In this document: positions 35,103 to 42,608 of the stretch, piece after piece
Layout: every line of letters starts with the position of its first letter
Position numbering within the stretch: position 1 is the stretch's first letter
DNA from: CAVVEC01 sp963770485
GTDB taxonomy: Bacteria > Acidobacteriota > Terriglobia > Terriglobales > Acidobacteriaceae
Assembly (NCBI GenBank): GCA_963770485.1
Contig: CAVYPX010000019.1
Span: 1-64,000 of the forward strand
Direction of reading: 5' to 3'
Length of the DNA: 64,000 nt
Notes under the pieces: generated by a model
Databases searched by the model: none
What the model saw: the letters and a program-made list of their open reading frames with translations, nothing else
Told to the model about the DNA's origin: nothing
Program-made: the position numbers and the translations under genes

Positions 35103-35646
35103 TGGCGCTCCAGGCGCAGGCAGCAGTCGAAAGGCCAGAAAACCAATGCCGAACTCTGCCGAAGAACCTGCCGGCTTGTACGCGGTTTTGCCAGATTGAA
35201 TGCATGCTCAGAGCCACGTTTTTGAATGAATCGCAGTGGCACAGCATCCAAGCCAGCGCGCGGGCCGGCAACCGGACTCGTCGCCTCGGAATGATCACGT
35301 GCCTCCCACGGCGAATGCTGGAAACTTTGCCCAGCAGTTCAGCCGCTGCAGCCGGAGGATCGTTCTGGGGCAAGGCGTCGCCTCGCGTGATCCAGCGCGA
35401 GCCGTCTTCATTGCACTTTTCGATCAGTCGATGGACAAAGAATCGGCTGCCCCGCATGACTAGCACAATATCGCCGGGAACCATCGGCTCGGAAAGCTGG
35501 GTTTCTATGGAGAGAACATCGCCCGGCCAGATCGCGGGAAGCATGCTGGTGCCCAAGCCCCGCAGGCGTATGATTCCACCGAAACGCAGAATCTCGGCTG
35601 CAAGATCGAGCCTGGGATCCTCGCAACACTTTGTCATGAGTGCCAT
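35071..35646 (-). CDS. S26-type (SipW/Sec11-like) peptidase
   Basis: 191 residues. The fold and motifs match the ER/SipW-type signal peptidase branch with a Ser-His-Asp arrangement: Ser34 in LGTSMLPAIWPGD, His72 in FVHRLI and Asp90 in TRGDA. A Lys dyad is not used in this branch. Unlike ordinary signal peptidases it has no clear N-terminal membrane anchor; the tail after residue 120 is basic and possibly amphipathic. In this operon a role in leader removal from the small peptide is plausible. Starts 13 bp after the precursor gene. Confidence 0.85.
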   Translation of the reverse strand: MALMTKCCEDPRLDLAAEILRFGGIIRLRGLGTSMLPAIWPGDVLSIETQLSEPMVPGDIVLVMRGSRFFVHRLIEKCNEDGSRWITRGDALPQNDPPAAAAELLGKVSSIRRGRHVIIPRRRVRLPARALAWMLCHCDSFKNVALSMHSIWQNRVQAGRFFGRVRHWFSGLSTAACAWSANEGNQPHGSN

Positions 35647-35659
35647 GAATGGCGGCCGA

Positions 35660-35839
35660 TTATGAACTCTTCCGATTGAAACGGCACTGGAATTCGGTGG
35701 GGCTGACTTTTCCGCAGGACAGGGCCATGGTCTCGAAAACCCGCTCGTAGCGGAATCCGGGTTTTTGATATGGCCTCTTGCCCTCAGGGCGGCTTTCGCT
35801 CGCGTTCTTCTCGTCAGCGCTCCCGTTGCTTTGCGTCAT
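35660..35839 (-). CDS. Precursor-like peptide of the radical SAM/PqqD operon
   Basis: 59 residues if started at the ATG at 35839; a TTG at 35890 or GTG at 35854 would lengthen it. The first 20 residues are polar and disordered. Then comes KRPYQKPGFRYERVFETMAL, containing Y-x-x-P, the leader motif that PqqD-type RRE domains recognise in lasso and related precursors. The end, SCGKVSPTEFQC plus RFNRKSS, has two Cys nine residues apart and a Ser-Ser C-terminus. No SD is strong. It is the first gene of the operon, followed within 13 bp by the peptidase. Role as substrate is inference from size, motif and position. Confidence 0.75.
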   Translation of the reverse strand: MTQSNGSADEKNASESRPEGKRPYQKPGFRYERVFETMALSCGKVSPTEFQCRFNRKSS

Positions 35840-36106
35840 ATCGCGTGCATACACCGACCGCCGGACTGCGGGGACAATCCGGCCGACCAATCGAAACTAA
35901 GCAGCTTTTGTCGGCAGTGTACAACAACCGGCTGAAAAATAGGTTGGAAGAGTTGGTTCCGGGATAGACATCTGGGGGCGCCGGCCTGGCTATCTGTAAG
36001 ATTATTGTCGCCAACTTGCTCTCCAGGGCTTGGCAAGAGCGTCTAAGGAGCGTAGAGTGTCGTTTCCCGGGAAATCTTTGTCTCTAACAATTTAGGAGCA
36101 CGTTGC
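35840..36106. other. Divergent intergenic region
   Basis: No gene is seen between the precursor-like peptide gene and the LolA-like gene. It must hold the promoter of the RiPP-type operon on the minus strand and that of the LolA-like gene on the plus strand. AGGAG lies 8 bases before the latter's ATG. No convincing -35/-10 pair could be named. Confidence 0.45.
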
Positions 36107-36862
36107 ATGCGTAATTGCCTGGTGATTCTGCTCGCAGTCTTTTGCTGCAGCCTTGTTACTTTCTCCCAAACCGCCGACGAATTGATTAACAAGAACATCG
36201 AAGCCAAGGGCGGGATGGATAAGATCCAAGCCATTAAGACCCTGCGCATGACCGGCAAACTGGTTGCCGTGGGCGGTTTTACCGGCGCCACGGGCCAGCA
36301 AAACATGCGTCCGAACTTGGTGCGCGAGACTTTCACCCTCCAGGGGATGACTTTGGTGCAAGCCTACGACGGTTCCACGGCCTGGCAAATTCAGCCCTTC
36401 CGGGGCCGCAAGGACCCCGAACTCATGGGAGACGATGACATGCGCGATCTTTTGATCGACGCTGATTTCGATGGGCCGCTCGTGAACTACAAAGAGAAGG
36501 GAAATACCGTCGAATACCTCGGGCATGACGTTGTCGACGGAGACGACGCCCTCCGGCTCAAGGCGACGCTCAAAAATGGGGACATCGTCTACTACTACCT
36601 CGATCCCGACACCTACCTGGAGATTCGCAAAGAGACCCAGGAATTTATTCGCGGCTCGGTTCGCGAAAATGTCATCGACCTGGGCTCTTACAAGCCTGTC
36701 GCCGGTGTAATGTATCCCTTTTCGATTGCTTCCGGACCCAAGGACGATCCTACGTCCTGGCAAACCGTAACCATGGAAAAGATTGAAGCCAATGTGCCGC
36801 TGGAAGCTTCCGATTTCGCGCTTCCGGCCTCGCTTAAGAAAGAAGCGCCGAACAAGCCATAA
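36107..36862 (+). CDS. LolA-like outer-membrane lipoprotein-sorting-type protein
   Basis: 251 residues with a signal peptide (LVILLAVFCCSLVTFS). The mature part starts TADELINKNIEAKGGMDKIQ and continues as a half-barrel beta-sheet protein (LRMTGKL, LVRETFTLQGM, LRLKATLKNGDIVYYYLDPDTYL), the pattern of LolA/LolB-like periplasmic carriers. Whether it carries lipoproteins or another hydrophobic ligand cannot be said. It precedes the large propeller gene by 70 bp. Confidence 0.82.
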   Translation: MRNCLVILLAVFCCSLVTFSQTADELINKNIEAKGGMDKIQAIKTLRMTGKLVAVGGFTGATGQQNMRPNLVRETFTLQGMTLVQAYDGSTAWQIQPFRGRKDPELMGDDDMRDLLIDADFDGPLVNYKEKGNTVEYLGHDVVDGDDALRLKATLKNGDIVYYYLDPDTYLEIRKETQEFIRGSVRENVIDLGSYKPVAGVMYPFSIASGPKDDPTSWQTVTMEKIEANVPLEASDFALPASLKKEAPNKP

Positions 36863-36932
36863 GCAGCAAAGAGTCCAACTGGGTCCGCCAGTTAGCAACA
36901 AAAACATGTATTCGCAAAGAGGATATTGACCG

Positions 36933-39900
36933 ATGATTGCTCGCGCCCGCCGTATCCACCATCTCGCAAGGGCATCGCAGTTGGTCGCACTTGTGGCCAC
37001 ATTCCTGATTACAGCCTTTGTGCCCCTCGGGGTTTCCGCCCAGGAAGCCATTAAATTCGACGCCGCCACGGTTTCCGGATTGCCCATCCGCAACATCGGC
37101 TCCGCCGCTATGAGCGGACGGATCGCGGCGGTCACCGCGGTGAACGAGAATGGGCGTCTGACTATGTTCGTGGGCTCAGCCAGCGGCGGGGTTTGGAAAT
37201 CGGTCAACGGCGGCACTACTTTCAAGCCGGTCTTTGACCGCCAGCCGGTGCAATCCATTGGCGCGGTCACGATCGATCCTTCGAATCACAAGATTGTCTG
37301 GGTTGGGACCGGTGAGGGATGGACCCGAAATAGCGTCTCGATTGGCGACGGAATCTACAAATCCACCGATGGCGGCGAAAACTGGACCAACGTCGGGCTC
37401 AAAGACTCCGAGCACATCGCGAAGATTCTGGTCGATCCCAAAGACGGCAACACCGTCTACGCCTGTGCCGAAGGTCATGTTTGGAATGACAACGACGAGC
37501 GCGGCGTTTACAAAACTAGCGATGGCGGCAGCACCTGGCGGAAGGTTCTCGCGGGTGCGAACGGCTCCACTGGTTGCGGCATGATCGCGATGAGCCCTCT
37601 GGAGCCCAAGACGATTTTTGCCTCCATGTGGGATTTCAGGCGCCAGGGTTGGACGTTCCGCTCCGGCGGGCCTGGCAGCGGACTCTACCAATCTACCGAT
37701 GGAGGTGAGCACTGGACCGAACTCAACGATAGCAACAGCAAAGGTCTGCCCGAAAAACCTTGGGGACGAATTGCGCTGGCAGTTGCCCCCTCCAAGCCGC
37801 AAGTGGTCTACGCCATGATTGAGTCGAAGAAGAGCGCGTTGTTTCGTTCCGATGATGGCGGCAAGACCTGGAACCGGCTGGACGCCAGCCAATTTGTAGT
37901 CTGGCGGCCTTTTTATTTTGCCAACCTGATTGTCGATCCCAAGAACGAGAACAAGATCTTCAAACCAGATGGGCCGCTGCTGCTCAGTGTGAATGGCGGG
38001 AGGAGTTTTAGCTCCGTGGCCAACGCCCACGGCGATCACCACGACGTTTGGATCGATCCCGACAACCCCAACATTGTTTTCACCGGGGATGACGGTGGCC
38101 TATGGCGCAGTGAAGACGGAGGAACCCGCTGGAAGCACCAACTCAACCTGCCGGTTTCGCAGTTCTACCACGTAAGCATTGACAACGCGAATCCCTATCA
38201 CGTTTATGGCGGGCTGCAAGATAACAGTTCCTGGGTGGGAGACTCATCTTATCCCGGCGGAGTCGGCAACTCCCGCTGGGAAAACATGTACAGCGGGGAT
38301 GGCTTCTGGATGTTTGAGGACACAGCCGATCCCGACTACATCTACGCTGAATCTCAGGGTGGCGAGATCGGCCGCGTCAACCGGCATACCCACGAAACCC
38401 GAGATATCAAGCCTCTTCCCAACTACAACGAGAAGAAGTTGCGCTTCAACTGGAACACGCCGATTCACATGAGCCCGAATGAAAAAGGAACGATCTACAT
38501 TGGGGCGCAGTTCCTGTTCCGCTCGCGGGATCATGGCCAGTCCTGGGAACGTATTTCCCCCGACCTCACTACCAACGATCCAGAAAAGCAGAAGCAGGAA
38601 GAGTCCGGCGGAGTCACGGTGGATAATTCCTCGGCGGAGATGCACACCTCCATCTACTCCATTTCGGAGTCTCCGAAGAACGGTCAGATCATCTGGGTTG
38701 GAACCGACGACGGCAATCTGCAGATCACCCGCGACGCCGCCAAGACCTGGACCAACGTGGTGGGCAACATCCAGGGACTGGGCAAGAATTCCTGGGTCTC
38801 GACCGTCGAAGCCAGCCGCTTTGACGAAGCCACCGCCTACGCCACCTTCGACCGTCACACCTTCGGCGATATGAAGCCCTACGCTTACAAAACCACTGAC
38901 TATGGAAAGACCTGGACCTCGCTGAACGTGCAGGAGAATGGCGTTCTCGGCTACACGCACGTGATCAAAGAAGACACCGTGGATCCAAAGCTCCTTTTCC
39001 TGGGGACGGAGTTCGGTCTTTGGATCTCGGTGGATGGCGGCCAGCGCTGGGCGCAGTATAAGAGCACCAATTTCCCGGCAGTGGCCGTGCGTGACATAGT
39101 TGTGCATCCCCGGGAATCTGATCTTGTACTCGCCACCCACGGGCGCGGCATCTGGATTATCGACGACATCTCGCCGCTCCGGGCGCTGACGCCCGATCTG
39201 ATGGCCAAAGACGCCAGCCTCATCGACGGTCCACCGGCGGTTCAGTATCTGAATGCCAACGGAGGTTGGGCCGAGGGCGACGAAACTTTCAGCGGCCCGC
39301 CACGACCGACCGACGCCTCCATCACCTACTATCAGAAGCATCGCCACATTTTCGGCGACTTAAAGATTGAAATCCTCGATCAGGATGGCAAGCTGGTAGA
39401 CACCATTGCCGGCACCAAACATCGCGGTCTGAACCGGGCCACGTGGTCCATGCAACTCAAGCCGCCCATCGTTCCACCCGCGGCCAGCGCGCTATTCGCG
39501 GCCGCGCAGGGCCCGCGCGTGCTTCCCGGCACTTATACGGTCAAAATGACCAAGGGTGACCAAGTCTATACGGCGCCGCTGAAGGTGGTACTCGATCCCC
39601 GCGCCAAGTTCACCGTCGAAGACCGCAAGGCGCAATTCGACCTGGCGATGAAGCTGTACGACTTGCTCGGTCACATGAGCTATGCCGTGAGTGCCATGGA
39701 GGGGGTGCGCGACTCGGCGTCGGCTCGCGTTGCCAAACTGCCGGAGAAAGATCCTTTGCGTGCCCGTCTGCAGCAACTTTCCAAGGATTCCGATGAGATG
39801 CGTTCCAAGATCGTTGCTACCAAGGAAGGCGGCGCTATCACGGGAGAAGAGCGCATTCGGGAACACCTTGGCAGGCTCTACGGATCGGTAAACAGTTATG

Positions 39901-40133
39901 AGGGCCGGCCCGCCGATTACCAGGTCGCTCGGACGGAATCCCTTGCCCATGAACTCGAAGACGTCATTACTGACTTCCGCAAGGTGACGGGCAAAGAGCT
40001 GGCCGGGATCAATGCCGCTCTGCAAAAGAAGAAGCTCGAGGCGATCTCGGTGTTGACCGAGGCGGACTGGCAGAAACGGCAGGAAACGGGATCGGCAGGA
40101 TCGAAGAGGACTGTGCTCCATGAAGTGGACTAG
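36933..40133 (+). CDS. Secreted VPS10/BNR-repeat propeller protein
   Basis: 1066 residues with a signal peptide. The first ~750 residues form sortilin/BNR-type propeller blades with repeated S-x-D-x-G-x-T-W Asp-boxes (YKSTDGGENWTNVG, YKTSDGGSTWRKV, FRSDDGGKTWNRL, WRSEDGGTRWKH). The last ~300 residues are a separate domain with helical character. Proteins like this are often annotated as glycosyl hydrolases or sialidases, but no catalytic residues of those enzymes are evident. Probably periplasmic or surface. It follows the LolA-like gene in the same direction. Confidence 0.9.
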   Translation: MIARARRIHHLARASQLVALVATFLITAFVPLGVSAQEAIKFDAATVSGLPIRNIGSAAMSGRIAAVTAVNENGRLTMFVGSASGGVWKSVNGGTTFKPVFDRQPVQSIGAVTIDPSNHKIVWVGTGEGWTRNSVSIGDGIYKSTDGGENWTNVGLKDSEHIAKILVDPKDGNTVYACAEGHVWNDNDERGVYKTSDGGSTWRKVLAGANGSTGCGMIAMSPLEPKTIFASMWDFRRQGWTFRSGGPGSGLYQSTDGGEHWTELNDSNSKGLPEKPWGRIALAVAPSKPQVVYAMIESKKSALFRSDDGGKTWNRLDASQFVVWRPFYFANLIVDPKNENKIFKPDGPLLLSVNGGRSFSSVANAHGDHHDVWIDPDNPNIVFTGDDGGLWRSEDGGTRWKHQLNLPVSQFYHVSIDNANPYHVYGGLQDNSSWVGDSSYPGGVGNSRWENMYSGDGFWMFEDTADPDYIYAESQGGEIGRVNRHTHETRDIKPLPNYNEKKLRFNWNTPIHMSPNEKGTIYIGAQFLFRSRDHGQSWERISPDLTTNDPEKQKQEESGGVTVDNSSAEMHTSIYSISESPKNGQIIWVGTDDGNLQITRDAAKTWTNVVGNIQGLGKNSWVSTVEASRFDEATAYATFDRHTFGDMKPYAYKTTDYGKTWTSLNVQENGVLGYTHVIKEDTVDPKLLFLGTEFGLWISVDGGQRWAQYKSTNFPAVAVRDIVVHPRESDLVLATHGRGIWIIDDISPLRALTPDLMAKDASLIDGPPAVQYLNANGGWAEGDETFSGPPRPTDASITYYQKHRHIFGDLKIEILDQDGKLVDTIAGTKHRGLNRATWSMQLKPPIVPPAASALFAAAQGPRVLPGTYTVKMTKGDQVYTAPLKVVLDPRAKFTVEDRKAQFDLAMKLYDLLGHMSYAVSAMEGVRDSASARVAKLPEKDPLRARLQQLSKDSDEMRSKIVATKEGGAITGEERIREHLGRLYGSVNSYEGRPADYQVARTESLAHELEDVITDFRKVTGKELAGINAALQKKKLEAISVLTEADWQKRQETGSAGSKRTVLHEVD

Positions 40134-40152
40134 CCCAGCGGCAAGCCCTTGG

Positions 40153-41184
40153 CTATTTCGCCAGCTTCGACCAGAACGCTATGCCATCTAGTTGCCGGGT
40201 GTAGATCAATTCCGTGCCATCCGTCCCGAGAAGTCGCCCCACATTCGCCCCGTGAAGAAATGGCCCGAGCGTGCCTTTAACCGGAATCCACCGGCCCAGA
40301 CCGGATGGATCAAACCTGAGTTGGAAAAGACCGGAAACAGGAGGATTCCATGAGCGGTGATGCATGCTCGCGAATACCTCGCCCGATTCGGTTAATGCAA
40401 AACCGGTAATGCGGACATCTTTGGGTGGGGGCAATGGGGCCACTTTCGCAACCTTGAGCTTGCCCGTAGCTGTGTCAACCTCGATCCACTCGCCGCTTGC
40501 TCCGTTGTACAGTCCGACTTTTTGCGAAGTGCATCGAAGGACAATGTTGCCGGGATACAAGCCGCGAGGAGACGTCCACCCGGAAGAGTTCAAGGTAGAG
40601 GTGTCCAGCATTGCTCTCAGTTGGCCTTTCTCGAGGTCATACTGCCGAAGCCTAAGCGAGGTTTCGATGCCTTTTCCGTCCTTGTCTCTGTCAATCCCGT
40701 AACTCCAGACCGTGCCGTCTTCCGCAGCGCAGATGTATACCGGTAAAAAGGGGGTCGTGCGAACCACGTGACTTACCTGGCCGGTTGTGTCAATTGCTGC
40801 AATAAAATTGGCGGCGACCCCGGCCGGACCGCTCGTCCCTCCTGAGACCACCAATTTGCCGGAACTACCTACGGCCGCGTCGTCAATCCTGACGCTCTCG
40901 GCATCCTTGAACCAGACCATCCCTTCGCGGGCAATCCTCCCTTCCCGATCATAGAGCACTACGGCCGCCTTTCTGGGAGTCAGATCATCGATCATGTAGG
41001 CTACGAGATAGCCTTTGTCCCAGTACCTAAATCCATCGTTCAGCAGGGCTGAGAATTGAGCTTGGTGGTGTGGTTCCGCCAACTGAACTGAGGGGTTTTG
41101 GCTTTGCTGGCCGAGCAGGTGGATAGGGAAAACCACCGACGAAAGAAAGGCTACCAAAGCTGACGCAAGTCTCCGGTTTTTCAT
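40153..41184 (-). CDS. Secreted propeller-like protein of unknown function
   Basis: 343 residues with signal peptide (SALVAFLSSVVFPIHLLG). The mature part alternates short beta strands such as AAVVLYDREGRI, KLVVSGGTSG and IVLRCTSQKVGLYNG, resembling a 6-8 bladed propeller without a named repeat signature. Convergent with the large BNR protein, with 19 bp between stops. Confidence 0.75.
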   Translation of the reverse strand: MKNRRLASALVAFLSSVVFPIHLLGQQSQNPSVQLAEPHHQAQFSALLNDGFRYWDKGYLVAYMIDDLTPRKAAVVLYDREGRIAREGMVWFKDAESVRIDDAAVGSSGKLVVSGGTSGPAGVAANFIAAIDTTGQVSHVVRTTPFLPVYICAAEDGTVWSYGIDRDKDGKGIETSLRLRQYDLEKGQLRAMLDTSTLNSSGWTSPRGLYPGNIVLRCTSQKVGLYNGASGEWIEVDTATGKLKVAKVAPLPPPKDVRITGFALTESGEVFASMHHRSWNPPVSGLFQLRFDPSGLGRWIPVKGTLGPFLHGANVGRLLGTDGTELIYTRQLDGIAFWSKLAK

Positions 41185-41557
41185 TGTGACTCCTTATAAC
41201 TGATTTGCAGCCCTAGCGCAGCTAAGGATTCTCGCAGTTATGTTAATTTCGACAAAGCGACCGGGGGCAGAATATCGCGAAGCGGATTAAGGACAGCGGG
41301 AAGCCTCAATCCGAATCGGGCACGCCTGCACCACGCACGATTTACAAGAACATGACAAGAAATTGACAGCCTCTTGACGAATACCCTCCGGTTGGTAGTT
41401 TACAGTCATTTCGGCACCTGGTTCGGGCTCTTCGGATCTTGGTCTGAGCCTTGATTGTCAAACACGATCACTGTGAATGAATGACTGGACGCCTGTACAC
41501 AGCCCGGTGCTGGGGATAGACTGGTCCGACCGAACCGAAAGTGGGGATGGGGAAAGA
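41185..41557. other. Upstream region of the respiratory locus
   Basis: About 370 bp with no gene seen. Relatively AT-rich for this window around 41220-41260 and 41340-41400, which suggests promoters for both flanking divergent genes; no pair of hexamers stands out. Confidence 0.4.
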
Positions 41558-41950
41558 ATGGGATTTCGAAACAGCTTTTTTCTGGTTCTGCTATCAATCA
41601 TCATGACTGCAGGGCTATGCGGGGCCGGGCAGGCCAACAGCAATCTTCAGACGTTCTCCGGCGAGATCATGGATGACCTCTGCGCCAAGGACAAAACGCA
41701 CTCCAAGATGATGGAAGAGATGAAGAGCATGGGAACTGACCCGGCGGTTTGCAGCAGGAAGTGCGTTGAACTCGGCGCCAAGTATGTGTTATACGACCGC
41801 CAGAAGGATGCAGTTTACAGCATCGAAGATCAGGACAAGGCTGAGGCATTCGCTGGCCGCAAGGTTCGTATCTTGGGAACATTTGACAAGAAAAAGATCA
41901 AGATCGAGAAAATCGAACCTGCCGAGTCGTCCAGTTTAAGAGCGAAGTAA
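41558..41950 (+). CDS. Small secreted Cys-containing protein (DUF5818-like)
   Basis: 130 residues from the ATG at 41558 (GGGGAAAG upstream). Signal peptide, then GEIMDDLCAKDKTHSKM ... CSRKCVELGAKYVLYDRQKD and a beta-rich OB-like part (KVRILGTFDKKKIKIEKIE). Three Cys recur at equivalent places in the paralogue at 47594-47959. It lies 26 bp before the pentaheme cytochrome gene and is likely cotranscribed. Periplasmic; function unknown. Confidence 0.8.
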   Translation: MGFRNSFFLVLLSIIMTAGLCGAGQANSNLQTFSGEIMDDLCAKDKTHSKMMEEMKSMGTDPAVCSRKCVELGAKYVLYDRQKDAVYSIEDQDKAEAFAGRKVRILGTFDKKKIKIEKIEPAESSSLRAK

Positions 41951-41976
41951 ACGCTGACGCAGCATAGGGCCGCGCG

Positions 41977-42582
41977 ATGCGATCGAAAATCCGTGGACTG
42001 GCTCTTGTATTAGTAGCGTCAGCCGCGGTGTCGGCTTTTTTCTTGAAGCGGACAAGTTCAGCAAACTCAGGCAAAGATCAGCCTTCCATTGATACTCCTG
42101 AAGTATTCAGCCCAGCCCACCCCACCATCCTGGAGTCGGTGAAGGATTTCTTTGGCTGGCGCAAGACGCCCGTGCAACCGATTGCCTTCACTCACAAGAT
42201 TCATATTGAACACCAGGTTGCATGCACCACTTGTCACAAAGGCGTGAACAGCGGCCCTGTGGCGGGTCTGCCGAGCGACAAGCTCTGCATGCGCTGTCAT
42301 GCGTTTTTCGCCAAGGATCGTCCTGAGATCATCAAGCTCACGGCAATTTTCAATGCAGGGCTGGATGTGTCCTGGCAGCGGGTTTACGGATTCAGCCCGT
42401 CGGCTCACGTCAAGTTTAACCACGCGCCGCACATCCGCGCCGGCGTTGACTGCTCCAACTGCCACGGCGACGTGAAAAACATGACGGTCGCGGTGCGCGC
42501 GGTGAATTTGAATATGGGCTATTGCTTGAGTTGCCATCGAGCCAAAGGAGTTTCGACCGACTGCGTTACTTGCCATTTCTGA
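41977..42582 (+). CDS. Pentaheme c-type cytochrome subunit
   Basis: 201 residues: N-terminal membrane anchor or signal (LALVLVASAAVSAFFL) and five CxxCH heme sites (CTTCH, CMRCH, CSNCH, CLSCH, CVTCH). Additional His residues, e.g. FTHKIHIEH and FNHAPHIRAG, can serve as distal ligands. It matches the pentaheme cytochrome (ActA-like) that accompanies molybdopterin/FeS/NrfD complexes such as alternative complex III. It passes electrons in the periplasm. Its stop lies 26 bp before the next subunit start. Confidence 0.92.
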   Translation: MRSKIRGLALVLVASAAVSAFFLKRTSSANSGKDQPSIDTPEVFSPAHPTILESVKDFFGWRKTPVQPIAFTHKIHIEHQVACTTCHKGVNSGPVAGLPSDKLCMRCHAFFAKDRPEIIKLTAIFNAGLDVSWQRVYGFSPSAHVKFNHAPHIRAGVDCSNCHGDVKNMTVAVRAVNLNMGYCLSCHRAKGVSTDCVTCHF

Positions 42583-42608
42583 CGGGCATCAGCGGGTCTG
42601 GGGCATTT

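Noticed and set aside
32782..35839. Lasso peptide cluster
   Set aside because: PqqD-like and HprK-like proteins and a YxxP leader fit, but the asparagine-synthetase-like cyclase is missing and a radical SAM enzyme is present instead.
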